A DNA stretch of 64,000 nt, from positions 1 to 64,000 of the forward strand of contig JAGLCJ010000012.1 of assembly GCA_023146255.1 (NCBI GenBank), given 5' to 3'. Source of the DNA: Alcanivoracaceae bacterium. Its GTDB lineage: Bacteria > Pseudomonadota > Gammaproteobacteria > Pseudomonadales > Alcanivoracaceae. This document shows positions 9,735-19,957 of this stretch, one piece after another. How positions within the stretch are numbered: the stretch's first letter is position 1; each line of letters opens with the position of its first letter. Under the pieces are notes generated by a model. The model was not told the DNA's origin, did no database searches, and saw only the letters and a program-made list of their open reading frames with translations. A program made the translations under genes and the position numbers.

Positions 9735-11099
9735 TTAGTGAGAGGCTTCGGGATTGTAGGAAGGCGTATTTTCCCCTGCAACCTCAGGGGGAACCGTGAA
9801 GATGTCTTGCTCTTCGAGCTGTGCTTCCCGCAAAAGCCGCAGGAAGTGTACCCGGTTCAGGCGCACTCTGAGCAGAAGATTGCCTTCAGCATCATTTTGT
9901 TCGGCCAGAACTTCGCCGGCTTCATGCAGCCGTGCCCGCAATCGACCCGCCGCCACCGGCGGCAGACGAATCCAGCGATCAACCCAGTCCGCCGCCAGCC
10001 GCTCGGCCATGGCCTGATGCAAGAGCTCGATACCATCGCCGGTCACCGCCGACAGCCATACCCGAATCACCCTGCCCTCGTCATCACGGTCGATCCGCGG
10101 CGGCGTGTCGAGCATATCGATCTTGTTATAAACATGCAGGAAAGGAACGGCATCTGCGCCGATCTCCTCCAAAACCGCCTCTACTGCGGCAATATTCTCA
10201 TCGCGCTCATCACTGGCTGCGTCGGTGACATGCAGCAGCAGGCTGGCACTGAGCGTCTCTTCCAGTGTGGCGCGGAATGCCTGCACCAGCCGGTGCGGCA
10301 GGTGCCGGATAAAGCCCACCGTATCGGCCAGAATGGTCGGCCCGACACCGGGGATACGAACCTTGCGCAGGGTCGGGTCAAGGGTCGCGAACAGCTGGTC
10401 GGCGACGTAGACGTCGGCATTGGTCAGCCGATTGAACAGCGTCGACTTGCCGGCGTTGGTATAGCCGACCAGCGACACCAGCGGTGTTTCCGCCCGCTCC
10501 CGGGCACGGCGACCCTGAGCGCGCTGGCTGCGCACCTTGTCGAGCCGGGCCTCAATGGCGCGAACGCGCTCACGCACCAGGCGACGGTCGGTTTCCAGCT
10601 GGGTTTCACCCGGACCGCGCAGGCCGATACCGCCTTTTTGCCGCTCAAGGTGAGTCCAGCCGCGCACCAGTCTGGTCTGCATATGGCGCAGCTGCGCCAG
10701 CTCGACCTGCAAGCGGCCCTCGTGGGTGCGAGCGCGCTGGGCAAAAATATCCAGAATCAGACCGGTGCGATCGAGCACCCGGGTTTTTACCACCCGCTCG
10801 ATATTGCGCTCCTGAGCCGGGGTCAGGGCGTGGTTGAACAGCACCACGTCGATTTCATGCTCGGCGACCAGGCCGGCAATTTCCTCGGCCTTGCCGGAAC
10901 CGACATAGAGGGCCGCATCGGGCCGATCACGGCGGCCGGTCACTTCCAGAATCGGCAGCACACCACTGGAGGAGACCAGGTGGTGAAACTCATCAAGATC
11001 CTCACGGCCGGCGCCGTCGGGCAAATCGATATGTACCAGCAGCGCCCGCTCGCCGACATCAGTACGGGTGGCTTCGGCACGGTCAAACAGATCCATCAA
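9735..11099 (-). CDS. hflX: Ribosome-associated GTPase HflX
   Basis: The 454-residue OBG/HflX-superfamily GTPase binds the 50S subunit and rescues or splits stalled ribosomes under stress. Visible are the N-terminal HflX domain (LHPLEEFHHLVSS-like segment, GSGKAEEIA, VLFNHALTPAQERN), the linker helix GGIGLRGPGETQLETDRR, and the GTPase motifs G1 GYTNAGKST, G2/G3 DTVGFIRHLP and G4 NKID. Length is slightly above the E. coli protein. It lies downstream of hfq, separated from it by a hairpin terminator that probably attenuates readthrough. Confidence 0.97.
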   Translation of the reverse strand: MMDLFDRAEATRTDVGERALLVHIDLPDGAGREDLDEFHHLVSSSGVLPILEVTGRRDRPDAALYVGSGKAEEIAGLVAEHEIDVVLFNHALTPAQERNIERVVKTRVLDRTGLILDIFAQRARTHEGRLQVELAQLRHMQTRLVRGWTHLERQKGGIGLRGPGETQLETDRRLVRERVRAIEARLDKVRSQRAQGRRARERAETPLVSLVGYTNAGKSTLFNRLTNADVYVADQLFATLDPTLRKVRIPGVGPTILADTVGFIRHLPHRLVQAFRATLEETLSASLLLHVTDAASDERDENIAAVEAVLEEIGADAVPFLHVYNKIDMLDTPPRIDRDDEGRVIRVWLSAVTGDGIELLHQAMAERLAADWVDRWIRLPPVAAGRLRARLHEAGEVLAEQNDAEGNLLLRVRLNRVHFLRLLREAQLEEQDIFTVPPEVAGENTPSYNPEASH

Positions 11100-11112
11100 T
11101 AGCCCTCAGCAC

Positions 11113-11139
11113 AAAAAGCCACGCAATGCGTGGCTTTTT
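11113..11139. terminator. Hairpin terminator between hfq and hflX
   Basis: A perfect gccacgc (11118-11124) / gcgtggc (11128-11134) stem with a 3-base loop is flanked by five A and five T, so it can act in both directions. On the minus strand it lies 30 bases after the hfq stop and 13 bases before the hflX start. Confidence 0.8.
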
Positions 11140-11168
11140 GCAAGTTCAGTGATCCGCTGTACGGGGAA

Positions 11169-11438
11169 TCAGTCAGCGTCGTAATCGTCATCCGCCGGCA
11201 GGCCGTTTGCACCGGCCACGGGCGCAGTGGTGCGCGGATTGCGCGCCGGAACGACGGTGGAAATCGCATGCTTGTATACCATCTGGCTGACGGCATTCTT
11301 CAGCAACACCACGTATTGGTCAAAGGATTCAATCTGGCCCTGCAGCTTGATGCCGTTGACGAGGAAAATGGAAACCGGAATACGCTCTTTCCGCAGGGCG
11401 TTCAGGAAAGGGTCTTGTAGCGAGTGCCCTTTTGACAT
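11169..11438 (-). CDS. hfq: RNA chaperone Hfq
   Basis: The 89-residue Sm-like protein forms a hexameric ring pairing small RNAs with mRNAs. The start [17 protein letters not shown] is textbook; an upstream extension to 11492 is rejected because AAGGAG lies 8 bases before the ATG at 11438. The Sm1 segment [21 protein letters not shown] and the Sm2 signature YKHAIS are intact. A short acidic C-terminal tail (PADDDYDAD) follows, shorter than in enterics. It lies between miaA and hflX as in most gammaproteobacteria. Confidence 0.98.
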   Translation of the reverse strand: MSKGHSLQDPFLNALRKERIPVSIFLVNGIKLQGQIESFDQYVVLLKNAVSQMVYKHAISTVVPARNPRTTAPVAGANGLPADDDYDAD

Positions 11439-11549
11439 GGCGGTAACTCCTTGGATGATCCTGAAAAAGTGGGCGCCCAGCAGTTCGGGCAAGTCATAGC
11501 AAAACCTTGGATCAGCGCAGCTATTGGCTTCCGCGCCTGCTGCTTGGGT

Positions 11550-12530
11550 TCAACTAAACACCGAATCCAGCAAGGGCGCAAGCCGGCTTTCCAGCCGCTC
11601 TATCAGGTCGGGGGCGTCACTGTCGAACCACTCCAGATCCGGCCAACCGCGCAACCAGGTGAACTGGCGTTTGGCCAACTGGCGAGTGGCGATAATGCCG
11701 CGCTCGACCATCTCTTCATATCCGCACCGGCCATCCAGATAATCCCAGACCTGACGATAACCGACTGCCTTGATCGCCGGCAGTTCCCGGTGCAGATCCG
11801 CACGTTGCCTCAGCTTCTCCACTTCTGCCACCAGACCTTGCTCAAGCATGGCGTGAAAGCGGATGGCGATACGCTCGTGCAGCAGCGCCCTTGATGCCGG
11901 CGCCAGTGCGAAACAGTTCGCAGTATAGGGAAACGCTGGCAAGCCGCCGCTCTCCGTGTCCGACAATGCAACAGATTGCTGGCGACGATGCAGGGCCGAC
12001 AGTGGCTCACCGCTGATCCGGTAGACCTCCAGCGCCCGCTGCAACCGCTGGCCGTCATTCGGCTTCAGCCGGGCGGCAGTTTCCGGGTCGACCTCGGCAA
12101 GCAGTCGATGCACCTCCGGCCAGCCGTGCTCGCGGGCGATAGCGTCGATTCCCGCCCGGACCTGCGGGTCTGCCGCCGGCAGGTCGGCCAGCCCCTGCTG
12201 CAGAGCCTTGAAATACAACATGGTGCCGCCGACCAGCAGCGGCACCCGGCCAGCGGCATGGATGTCGGCGATCTCACGCAGCGCATCTTCGCGAAAGCGT
12301 GCTGCGGAATAGGGTTCCGCCGGATCCAGAAAGCCAAGTAACCGATGCGGTGCCTTCGCCAGCACCTCCGGCTCGGGCCGGGCAGCGCCGATTTCCAGCC
12401 CCTGATACACCAACGCAGAATCGACGTTAATGATCTCCAGCGGTAAGCGCTGGACCAGCTCAACGGCGGCGCCGGTCTTGCCAGAGCAAGTTGGCCCCAT
12501 CAGGAACACCACCGGCTTCAATGCTGCCAT
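11550..12530 (-). CDS. miaA: tRNA dimethylallyltransferase MiaA
   Basis: The 326-residue enzyme transfers dimethylallyl to the N6 of A37 in tRNAs that read codons starting with U. The P-loop GPTCSGKT lies near the N-terminus, followed by NVDSALVY, the [11 protein letters not shown] substrate segment, [11 protein letters not shown] and the C-terminal [14 protein letters not shown] start it at the ATG at 12530 (MAALKPVVF), which lies one base past the mutL stop; a longer frame would run into mutL. It belongs to the mutL-miaA-hfq operon. Confidence 0.96.
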   Translation of the reverse strand: MAALKPVVFLMGPTCSGKTGAAVELVQRLPLEIINVDSALVYQGLEIGAARPEPEVLAKAPHRLLGFLDPAEPYSAARFREDALREIADIHAAGRVPLLVGGTMLYFKALQQGLADLPAADPQVRAGIDAIAREHGWPEVHRLLAEVDPETAARLKPNDGQRLQRALEVYRISGEPLSALHRRQQSVALSDTESGGLPAFPYTANCFALAPASRALLHERIAIRFHAMLEQGLVAEVEKLRQRADLHRELPAIKAVGYRQVWDYLDGRCGYEEMVERGIIATRQLAKRQFTWLRGWPDLEWFDSDAPDLIERLESRLAPLLDSVFS

Positions 12531-12531
12531 C

Positions 12532-14358
12532 CTAACGGCCCCGCATGAACAGGCGGTCAAGATCCTTCAGTGACATCTGGGTCCAGGTCGGCCGGCCGTG
12601 ATTGCACTGGCCGCTGCGCTCGGTGGCCTCCATATCGCGCAACAACGCATTCATTTCGGCAATGGTCAGGCGACGATTGGCACGCACACTGCCATGACAG
12701 GCCATGGTCGATAACAATTCATCCAGCACCGATTCGATCCGGCTGCTGTTGCCGTGAGTGAGCAAATCAGACAACACATCACGGACCAGCGCTTCGTGAT
12801 TGGCATCGCGCATCAGCGCCGGCACTTCGCGTACGCTCAGGGTTTCCGGACCGGCGCGCTCAATCACAAAACCGAGCCGCTCGAATACTTCCGGCGATTG
12901 CTCGGCAAAATCCGCTTCGCGAGTGGATACCGCCATCGACAACGGCACCAGCAATGGCTGGCTGCGCACCTTGTCTTCCGCCCAGGCCGACTTCAGACGC
13001 TCATAGGTAATCCGTTCGTGGGCTGCGTGCATGTCCACCAGCACCATGCCTTCAGTGTTCTCGGCGAGAATAAAAATGCCATGCAACTGGGCAATGGCGA
13101 AACCCAGCGGCGGCGCCACATCGTCGGCCGCCTGCGCCATGGCCGGGGCAGAAAAAGACGGCGCGGACTCGGCAATGCGTGGCCGGACCAGATCGGCATA
13201 TTGCGCTGCCTGGGTCATACCTTCGCCGGAGAAGGACGGGCGCGACGCCATCGGCGTACCGAGTGCCAGACCGGATTGTTCGGACAACACCGGCGTCGAC
13301 GCAGCAACGGATTCCTGCATCGCGCCACGCTCCGCTGCCGACTGCTCGCCGCCAGGACGCACATCCGCAATGGCGCGATGCAACGACCGATACAGAAAAT
13401 CATGCACCATGCGCTGCTCACGGAAACGCACTTCATGTTTGGTCGGGTGCACATTGACGTCGACCTGAGCCGGATCCAGCTCAAAAAACAATACATAGGC
13501 CGGGTGACGACCATGGTAGAGCACATCCTGATAGGCCTGACGCACCGCATGGCTGACCACACGATCGCGAATCACCCTGCCGTTGACGAAGAAATACTGC
13601 AGATCCGATTGCGCCCGGGAGAAAGTCGGCAAGCCAAGCCAGCCATGCAACCGCAACCCGCCATGCTCGATATCCACGGTAATCGATTGTTCCATAAAGG
13701 CACTGCCACACAGGCGGGCAATACGCTGGGCCCGGTGGGCATCGCTGGTGGCCGCCGGCAACTGGTGCACCACCTTCTGGTTATGCACCAGACGAAATGC
13801 GGTGCTGAACTCGCTCAGGGCAATGCGCCGGAATACTTCTTCAAGATGATTGAATTCGGTTTTCTCGGCGCGCAGAAAACGGCGCCGCGCTGGCGTATTG
13901 AAAAACAGGTCGCGCATTTCCACCGTGGTGCCACGTGGATGCGCCGCCGGTTGCACCTGTGCGGCCATATCGCGCCCCTCCACCGACACTTGCCAACCTT
14001 CCGGATTGTCGGCCACATTCGAGGTCAGAGTCAGACGCGATACCGAACTGATTGCCGCCAGCGCTTCACCGCGAAAGCCGAGCGAACCGATGGCTTCCAG
14101 ATCATCGAGCGTGCGGATCTTGCTGGTGGCGTGCCGCGACAGCGCCAGCGGCAGATCATCGGCGCCAATGCCACTGCCATTATCGCGCACCCGGACCAGC
14201 TTGACGCCGCCCTGCTCCGCATCCACCTGAATCTGGTCAGCGCCGGCATCCAGGGCGTTCTCCAACAGTTCCTTGAGCACGGATGCCGGCCGCTCGACCA
14301 CCTCACCGGCGGCGATCTGGTTGGCAAGACGCGGATCCAGCAACTGAATGCGAGACAC
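12532..14358 (-). CDS. mutL: DNA mismatch repair protein MutL
   Basis: The 608-residue protein couples MutS mismatch recognition to strand excision. The GHKL ATPase motifs are clear: [40 protein letters not shown] split over residues 85-110, and the later [16 protein letters not shown]. The C-terminal dimerisation domain contains [12 protein letters not shown], which fits the metal-binding endonuclease pattern D-x-H-A-x2-E-x4-E. A low-complexity linker (residues about 340-420) separates the halves. It lies between amiB and miaA. Confidence 0.97.
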   Translation of the reverse strand: MSRIQLLDPRLANQIAAGEVVERPASVLKELLENALDAGADQIQVDAEQGGVKLVRVRDNGSGIGADDLPLALSRHATSKIRTLDDLEAIGSLGFRGEALAAISSVSRLTLTSNVADNPEGWQVSVEGRDMAAQVQPAAHPRGTTVEMRDLFFNTPARRRFLRAEKTEFNHLEEVFRRIALSEFSTAFRLVHNQKVVHQLPAATSDAHRAQRIARLCGSAFMEQSITVDIEHGGLRLHGWLGLPTFSRAQSDLQYFFVNGRVIRDRVVSHAVRQAYQDVLYHGRHPAYVLFFELDPAQVDVNVHPTKHEVRFREQRMVHDFLYRSLHRAIADVRPGGEQSAAERGAMQESVAASTPVLSEQSGLALGTPMASRPSFSGEGMTQAAQYADLVRPRIAESAPSFSAPAMAQAADDVAPPLGFAIAQLHGIFILAENTEGMVLVDMHAAHERITYERLKSAWAEDKVRSQPLLVPLSMAVSTREADFAEQSPEVFERLGFVIERAGPETLSVREVPALMRDANHEALVRDVLSDLLTHGNSSRIESVLDELLSTMACHGSVRANRRLTIAEMNALLRDMEATERSGQCNHGRPTWTQMSLKDLDRLFMRGR

Positions 14359-14401
14359 AGGGTTCCCCGATTGAAAACAAAGAAGACAAAAAGAACCGGC
14401 T

Positions 14402-15760
14402 TCAGCCCGGCGGAATTTTCAGCACCTGACCGGCGCGGATGGAATCGCCACGCAGCTTGTTATGCTCACGCAACGAGTTCTCCGAGACCGAATAACGCCG
14501 GGCAATGGAAGACAAGGTTTCACCGCTGGCAATCTGATGTGTCGCTGGCCGCGAGCCGCCACCTTTTCGGCGTTGCTCCGCATACCAGGTTTCCGGCTGC
14601 GGATGCATCTCGAAATACTTGTTCAAGCCGTTGACGATGGCCTTGACCATTTTTTCCTGATGCGCGCTGCTGCGCAGATTTTTTTCCTCAGTGCGATTGG
14701 AAATAAACCCGGTTTCCACCAGTAGCGACACCATGCTCGGCTCTTTCAGTACCGCAAAGCCGGCCTGCTCCACCTTGGTACGATCGCCATGCAACTTGAC
14801 CACCTGGCCCATTTCTTCAAGCATCATCCTTCCCAGTACCATGCTGTGCGCGAGGGAGCCGGAAGTGGTCATATCTGCCAGCACATTCAAAAGCGAATTA
14901 TTTTCCCGCTCTTCCTGATACACCCCGGCGACCCGGTCAGAGTCGTTGGCGATGCGCGCCAGATAGCTGGCCTTGGCACTGGTGGAACCACGATGGGACA
15001 GGGCAAAAATCGAGGCGCCGTGGGCACGCGAGTCAGTAAAGGCATCGGCGTGAACTGACAGAAATACATCGGCATTATGTTTATCGGCAGCAATCCGGCG
15101 GCGATCCGCCAGCGGCACATAATAGTCCCCGGTACGAATCAGGACTGCGCGCATGCCGGGCTGCTTGTTGATGTGGTCAGCAAGACGACGGGAAATCTGC
15201 AGCACCACATCTTTTTCCCGAGTCCCGCTCGGGCCAATGGCGCCCGGATCCTGACCGCCATGCCCCGGATCAATGGCAACAATCATTGGCCTGCCACTCG
15301 GCCGGGTCTCACCCATCACCACCGGGGCCGGGGCTGTGGTGGCGACCTTGTCGCTTTCCGGGTCAAGATCGTTGAGCAGATCCACCACCAGTCGCCAGCC
15401 ATTGTCGTCCGCTGGTGGCAGCATGATGGTTTTCGGTCGTTGTGCGCTGTGCAAATCCAGCACCACCCGCACCTTATCGGCAGCATGCTGGCCGGTGCGA
15501 ATTTCACGAATCGGGGTGTTACCAAGGTCCAGCGTGGCGAAATTGAATTCGAGGCTGGCGCCGCTCAGATCGACAACGATGCGATCCGGATTGCTGAGCT
15601 TGTCGACAGTGTGCTCAAGCGGGCCCTGCAGATCAAAAACCAGACGGGTGAAATCTGGCGCCTTGCTCATCCGCACCGAGTCGATACGCTGGGTCGCAAA
15701 CACCGCACTGCACCAGCAGCACAGCATCACCAGCAGCATTCGAACTGACCACTTCATCAT
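14402..15760 (-). CDS. amiB: N-acetylmuramoyl-L-alanine amidase, AmiB type, with AMIN and LysM domains
   Basis: The 452-residue periplasmic enzyme cleaves the septal peptidoglycan amide bond during daughter-cell separation. Order: signal peptide ([14 protein letters not shown]), AMIN domain for septal targeting (about residues 25-130), linker, Amidase_3 catalytic domain (about 155-385) with zinc ligands in AIDPGHGG, the Glu of [10 protein letters not shown], His of SVHADAF and the catalytic Glu of LVETGFISN, then a C-terminal LysM ([16 protein letters not shown]). The symbol follows the position next to mutL and tsaE. Its ATG overlaps the tsaE stop by four bases. Confidence 0.93.
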   Translation of the reverse strand: MMKWSVRMLLVMLCCWCSAVFATQRIDSVRMSKAPDFTRLVFDLQGPLEHTVDKLSNPDRIVVDLSGASLEFNFATLDLGNTPIREIRTGQHAADKVRVVLDLHSAQRPKTIMLPPADDNGWRLVVDLLNDLDPESDKVATTAPAPVVMGETRPSGRPMIVAIDPGHGGQDPGAIGPSGTREKDVVLQISRRLADHINKQPGMRAVLIRTGDYYVPLADRRRIAADKHNADVFLSVHADAFTDSRAHGASIFALSHRGSTSAKASYLARIANDSDRVAGVYQEERENNSLLNVLADMTTSGSLAHSMVLGRMMLEEMGQVVKLHGDRTKVEQAGFAVLKEPSMVSLLVETGFISNRTEEKNLRSSAHQEKMVKAIVNGLNKYFEMHPQPETWYAEQRRKGGGSRPATHQIASGETLSSIARRYSVSENSLREHNKLRGDSIRAGQVLKIPPG

Positions 15761-16191
15761 GCCTGTGCGGACTCCGGGAAGTTCAGTGTTGCTTCACGGC
15801 CGCCGGCAGATGGCGTCAGTGTCACAACCAGTGTCGGCTTCGGCAGCGCCGCGCCGGCCCGTTGCGGCCACTCTACCAGACAGAGTGCATTTTCGTCGAA
15901 ATAGTCGCGGCCGCCGATCATCTCCAGCTCTTCGGCATCGGCCAGCCGATACAGATCAAAGTGGTAGATCGGCCGATCATCAACTCGATACGGCTCGACG
16001 ATAGTGTAAGTCGGGCTTTTGACCGCACCGACATGACCGAGCGCGCGCAACCAGCCGCGTACCAGCGTGGTTTTGCCGGCACCAAGATCACCCTGCAGCC
16101 AGACCACCCCGTTGTTAACCCGTTCTGCCAACGCCGCACCGAGCGCCTCGGTAGCATCATCATCGGCAAGCCAAAGCGTTTCTGTCGTCAC
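15757..16191 (-). CDS. tsaE: tRNA threonylcarbamoyladenosine ATPase TsaE
   Basis: The 144-residue ATPase works with TsaB and TsaD in forming t6A37 on ANN-decoding tRNAs. The Walker A motif GDLGAGKTT is followed by the SPTYTIVEPY segment, IYHFDLYRL, and the LVEWPQR strand typical of YjeE proteins. It overlaps nnrD upstream and amiB downstream by four bases each, so the three genes are translationally coupled. Confidence 0.96.
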   Translation of the reverse strand: MTTETLWLADDDATEALGAALAERVNNGVVWLQGDLGAGKTTLVRGWLRALGHVGAVKSPTYTIVEPYRVDDRPIYHFDLYRLADAEELEMIGGRDYFDENALCLVEWPQRAGAALPKPTLVVTLTPSAGGREATLNFPESAQA

Positions 16192-17705
16192 CCGTCGATT
16201 CCATTGATGATGCCATTAAGTAGACGCCGTACATGCGGCATCAGATCGGTCGCCAGCAGGCCGCGCTCACCCTGATGCAGTACTGCGCGATCCGCCGCCA
16301 TGGCGTGCACCAGCGCACCGAACCGGGCGGCATCAAACGGCGCCAGTCCCTGCGCCAGCAGCGCGCCGATAATGCCGGACAGGACATCGCCCATGCCACC
16401 GCTGGCCATACCTGGATTACCGGCCTGCACCAGCGCCAGCCCGCTGCTCGGCCCGGCAATCAGCGTGCCCGGCCCCTTCAGCAACACCGTCGACTGATAG
16501 CGGCCGGCGAGAGCCCGCACTGCGGTGAACCGATCCTCCTGCACCTCGGCGGTGCTGCCATCGAGCAGCCGCGCTGCCTCACCCGGATGCGGCGTCAGCA
16601 CCGCCGCCGAGCCCCATTGGAGCTGGTGACTGCTGATCAGGTTCAACGCATCAGCATCCAGCACCAGCGGCAGGTGGCTGGCCAGCACCGCCCGCAGTAA
16701 CGCCAGCCCCCAGACGTCCTGACCCAGACCGGGGCCACACACCACCACGCTGGCACGAGCCAGCAACGGCGCCAGATCACTGTCCTGCTCGATCCCGCGC
16801 ACCATGATTTCCGGGCGCCGACTGATCAGCGCACTGACGTGGGCCGGCCGGGTGGCAACGCTGGTCAGCCCGGCACCGCTGCGTGCCGCCGCCTCGGCGG
16901 CCAGCATCACCGCGCCGGCATAGCCATGATTGCCACCGACCACCAGCACATGACCATGATCGCCCTTGTGGGCATCGCGGCGACGGCGCGGCAGCAGCAA
17001 CGGCAAATCCTGCAACTGTACGCGCTGACAATCCGCCTCCAGCGACTGCTGGATCTCCGCCGGAATCGCCAGATCCTCGAAATACAGCTGCCCGCACAGC
17101 GCCGGCCCGGCTCCGGTCAACAGGCCGCGCTTCATGCCAACAAAGGTGACAGTGACATCGGCACGCACCGCAGCTCCCGACGCAGCGCCGGTGTCGGCAC
17201 TCAGCCCGGAAGGGATATCCAGTGCCAACAGCGGCAGACCGGACTGGTTCATGGTGTCGATCAGCACCGCCTGCCCGGCACGCACCGGACCGCTCAGGCC
17301 AGTGCCGAGCAGGCCGTCCACAATCAGGTCGTGGTTGCTGAAGTCCGGCCGGATCTGGCTCAGCACGGTCACCGGCACGCCATCGTCCAGCGCCCGCTCC
17401 GCCATGGTGCGGGCATCGCCCTTCAATTCGCCGGGCCCAAGCGTGGCATACACCTGTGGCTGCAACCCGGCGCGCAGCGCCAGCAGCGCCACCACATAGC
17501 CGTCGCCACCATTATTGCCCGCACCGCAGACAATCGCCGGCTGCCGGCAATCCGGCCAGTGTTCCTGCAAACGCCGGAACGCTGCCTCGCCAGCACGGAT
17601 CATCAGCGTTTCACCGGCGATACCGGCCTGCTCGATGGCGCGGCGATCGAGCTCGCGCACCCCGGCGGCGTTATGCAGCATCTGCGGAAACTCTTTGGCT
17701 GGCAT
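16188..17705 (-). CDS. nnrD: Bifunctional NAD(P)H-hydrate epimerase / ADP-dependent dehydratase
   Basis: The 505-residue protein repairs hydrated NAD(P)H. The N-terminal YjeF_N epimerase domain (about residues 1-215) contains CGAGNNGGDGYVVA and DGLLGTGLSGPVR. The C-terminal ribokinase-like dehydratase domain (about 225-500) shows HKGDHGHVLVVGGNHGYAGA, VCGPGLGQD, LDADALNL, LTPHPGEAARLL, LLKGPGTLI and AGNPGMASGGMGDVLSGII. GAGGGG precedes the ATG. It is first in the minus-strand superoperon and divergent from queG, with about 60 bases between starts. Confidence 0.95.
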   Translation of the reverse strand: MPAKEFPQMLHNAAGVRELDRRAIEQAGIAGETLMIRAGEAAFRRLQEHWPDCRQPAIVCGAGNNGGDGYVVALLALRAGLQPQVYATLGPGELKGDARTMAERALDDGVPVTVLSQIRPDFSNHDLIVDGLLGTGLSGPVRAGQAVLIDTMNQSGLPLLALDIPSGLSADTGAASGAAVRADVTVTFVGMKRGLLTGAGPALCGQLYFEDLAIPAEIQQSLEADCQRVQLQDLPLLLPRRRRDAHKGDHGHVLVVGGNHGYAGAVMLAAEAAARSGAGLTSVATRPAHVSALISRRPEIMVRGIEQDSDLAPLLARASVVVCGPGLGQDVWGLALLRAVLASHLPLVLDADALNLISSHQLQWGSAAVLTPHPGEAARLLDGSTAEVQEDRFTAVRALAGRYQSTVLLKGPGTLIAGPSSGLALVQAGNPGMASGGMGDVLSGIIGALLAQGLAPFDAARFGALVHAMAADRAVLHQGERGLLATDLMPHVRRLLNGIINGIDG

Positions 17706-17768
17706 ATTTGCACCCCTCGTGAATGGCGACGATTATAGCCCTCCCTGCCGACAAGCTCATGGCCTTCC

Positions 17769-18854
17769 GTGGACCTCATCGAACTGGCATCGCAGATCAA
17801 GCACTGGGGCCGTGAACTCGGCTTCCAGCAGGTTGGCATTGCCGACACCGACCTGAGCCTCGCCGAGCAACGACTGGATGCCTGGCTGGCCGAGGGCCAC
17901 CAGGCCAGCATGGACTGGATGGCGGCCCACGGTCGCAAACGCAGCCGCCCGGCAGACCTTGAGCCTGGTACCCTGCGGGTGATTTCGCTGCGGATGGACT
18001 ACCTGCCCGCCGACACCGAAACCATGACCGTGCTGCGCGACCCGAACAAAGCCTACATATCGCGCTACGCGCTGGGCCGCGACTATCACAAACTGATCCG
18101 CAAACGCCTCGGCAAACTGGCCGAACAGATTCGTCACGCAGTCAAGGACAGCGAACTGGCCCGCGCGTTCGTCGACAGCGCGCCGGTGATGGAAAAGCCG
18201 CTGGCAGAAAAGGCCGGCCTCGGCTGGCAGGGCAAACACACCCTGATCATCAACCGCAACGCCGGCAGCTGGTTTTTCCTTGGCGAAATCTACACCGACC
18301 TGCCACTGCCGGTGGACCAACCCGCCAGCAACCACTGCGGCACCTGCAGCGCCTGCATCGACATCTGCCCCACCGCCGCGATCATCGCGCCGTATCAGCT
18401 CGACGCCGGCAAATGCATTTCCTATCTCACCATTGAACACAAGGGTTCGATTCCCGTTGAGCTTCGCCCGCTGATCGGCAACCGCATTTTCGGCTGCGAC
18501 GACTGCCAGCTGGTGTGCCCGTGGAATCGCTTTGCCCGGCATACCGATGAAGGCGATTTCAAGCCGCGCCATGGACTGGATCAGGCTTCGTTGCTGGAGC
18601 TGTTTATGTGGAACGAAGACCAGTTTCTGCAGCGCACGGAGGGTTCGCCGATACGGCGCACCGGTTATGCCGGCTGGTTGAGGAACCTGGCGGTGGCACT
18701 GGGCAACGGACCGGCGTCCCCGAAGGTGATTGCGGCACTCCAGCAGCGCCTGGGCGACGTCCCGGAGATGGTCGGGGAGCACGTGCAGTGGGCCCTGACA
18801 AGGCTGTGCTCGACCGGGGCTTTTCCCCTAGAATGCGCCCATCCTGAAAAGTGA
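17769..18854 (+). CDS. queG: Epoxyqueuosine reductase QueG
   Basis: The 361-residue cobalamin- and iron-sulfur-dependent enzyme performs the last step of queuosine synthesis in tRNA. It starts at GTG, giving VDLIELASQIKHWGRELGFQQVGIADTDL-type N-terminus (split), close to family starts. Two 4Fe-4S clusters are coordinated by CGTCSACIDICPT and CDDCQLVCPWN. The B12-binding region includes GRDYHKLIRKRL, and SAPVMEKPLAEKAGLGWQGKHT is present. C-terminal HEAT-like helices (GYAGWLRNLAVALG) follow. Divergent from nnrD, as in many gammaproteobacteria. Confidence 0.96.
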   Translation: MDLIELASQIKHWGRELGFQQVGIADTDLSLAEQRLDAWLAEGHQASMDWMAAHGRKRSRPADLEPGTLRVISLRMDYLPADTETMTVLRDPNKAYISRYALGRDYHKLIRKRLGKLAEQIRHAVKDSELARAFVDSAPVMEKPLAEKAGLGWQGKHTLIINRNAGSWFFLGEIYTDLPLPVDQPASNHCGTCSACIDICPTAAIIAPYQLDAGKCISYLTIEHKGSIPVELRPLIGNRIFGCDDCQLVCPWNRFARHTDEGDFKPRHGLDQASLLELFMWNEDQFLQRTEGSPIRRTGYAGWLRNLAVALGNGPASPKVIAALQQRLGDVPEMVGEHVQWALTRLCSTGAFPLECAHPEK

Positions 18855-18865
18855 GAGTGTGAGTT

Positions 18866-19585
18866 ATGGGCCGCGCCTACCAGAACCGCAAAGCGTCGAT
18901 GGCCAAGACCTCGGATATGAAAGCCAAGGTCTACAGCCGCTATGGTCGTGAAATCTATGTCTGCGCCAAGTCCGGAGGTATCGACCCGACCGCCAACCTG
19001 ACCCTGCGCGGGCTGATCGAACGCGCCAAAAAGGATCAGGTACCGGCCCACGTGATCGAAAAGGCGCTGGACAAGGCCAAAGGCGGCGGCGGCGAGGATT
19101 ATGCGCCCGCGCGCTATGAGGGTTACGGCCCGGGCAACTGCATGGTAATCGTTGATTGCCTGACCGATAACCCGAACCGCACCTTCGGCGATGTACGCCT
19201 TGCCTTCACCAAGACCAAGAGCAAGATCGGCACCCCCGGCGCGGTGGCCCACATGTTCGATCATGCGGCGATTTTCATGTTCGCCCATGATGACGAAGAC
19301 GCGGTACTGGAAGCGCTGATGGAAGCCGATGTGGACGTTACCGACGTCGAGAGCGAAGACGGCAAGATCACCGTATTCACACCCAACACCGAGTATGCCA
19401 AGGCACGTCAGGCCTTACTTGATGCATTTGGCGAGATCGATTTCGAGGTGGATGAAATCCAGTTCATCCCGCATAGCTACACCACCGTCGAAGGCGACGA
19501 TGTAGCCATGCTGGATAAATTCCTTTCGATGCTCAATGAACTCGATGACGTGCAGAACGTTTATCACAACGTCGAGATGAGCTGA
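18866..19585 (+). CDS. YebC/PmpR (TACO1) family protein, YeeN type
   Basis: The 239-residue product begins [19 protein letters not shown], the start of the YeeN branch, rather than the MAGHSKWANIKH of classical YebC. It keeps the [20 protein letters not shown] and [21 protein letters not shown] segments and the three-domain family length. Members have been described as transcriptional regulators and, more recently, as factors that help ribosomes at difficult sequences. It lies 11 bases after queG but has its own GTGAG-type upstream sequence. The exact target is unknown. Confidence 0.9.
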   Translation: MGRAYQNRKASMAKTSDMKAKVYSRYGREIYVCAKSGGIDPTANLTLRGLIERAKKDQVPAHVIEKALDKAKGGGGEDYAPARYEGYGPGNCMVIVDCLTDNPNRTFGDVRLAFTKTKSKIGTPGAVAHMFDHAAIFMFAHDDEDAVLEALMEADVDVTDVESEDGKITVFTPNTEYAKARQALLDAFGEIDFEVDEIQFIPHSYTTVEGDDVAMLDKFLSMLNELDDVQNVYHNVEMS

Positions 19586-19696
19586 TTCCGTCACAGCCAA
19601 AACACTGCCGATGCTCGATCGGGACTATGAATCTTCTGATACTGCGAGCATGATGTTCTGCACGGAGTTTTATTAGCAATCACCTCTGGAGGCGAC

Positions 19697-19948
19697 ATGG
19701 ACATCATCAGCCTGTTAATTTTTCTGGCAATCGGCGCTCTGGTAGGCTGGCTGGCCGGCACTATCGTCAAAGGCAAGGGCTTTGGCGTGATCGGCAACAT
19801 CATTGTCGGCATTGTCGGGTCAGTATTGGGCGGCTTTCTGTTTGGTCTGGTCGGCATTACCACTGGCGGATTACTAGGCTCGATCATTATGGCCACGATC
19901 GGCGCGGTTATTCTGCTATACATCATCAGCGTGATTAAGAAGGCCTAG
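19697..19948 (+). CDS. GlsB/YeaQ/YmgE family stress-associated membrane protein
   Basis: The 83-residue, Gly-rich hydrophobic protein has three membrane segments with the family pattern GALVGWLAGTIVKGKGFG, NIIVGIVGSVLGGFL and IMATIGAVILLYIISVI. TGGAGGC lies 6 bases before the ATG. Homologues, also called transglycosylase-associated proteins, are stress induced in several bacteria; no enzymatic activity is established. Confidence 0.9.
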   Translation: MDIISLLIFLAIGALVGWLAGTIVKGKGFGVIGNIIVGIVGSVLGGFLFGLVGITTGGLLGSIIMATIGAVILLYIISVIKKA

Positions 19949-19957
19949 TACAGCCCC

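Noticed and set aside
9738..11102. 454-codon plus-strand open frame opposite hflX
   Set aside because: It mirrors hflX almost exactly, has no ribosome-binding site of its own and no recognisable domain.
12754..14634. Long plus-strand open frame opposite mutL
   Set aside because: It is antisense to a fully conserved mutL and arises from codon bias in GC-rich DNA; the translation is His/Arg-rich with no family pattern.
17757..18782. Minus-strand open frame opposite queG
   Set aside because: queG has both iron-sulfur motifs intact on the plus strand; the antisense frame shows no domain.
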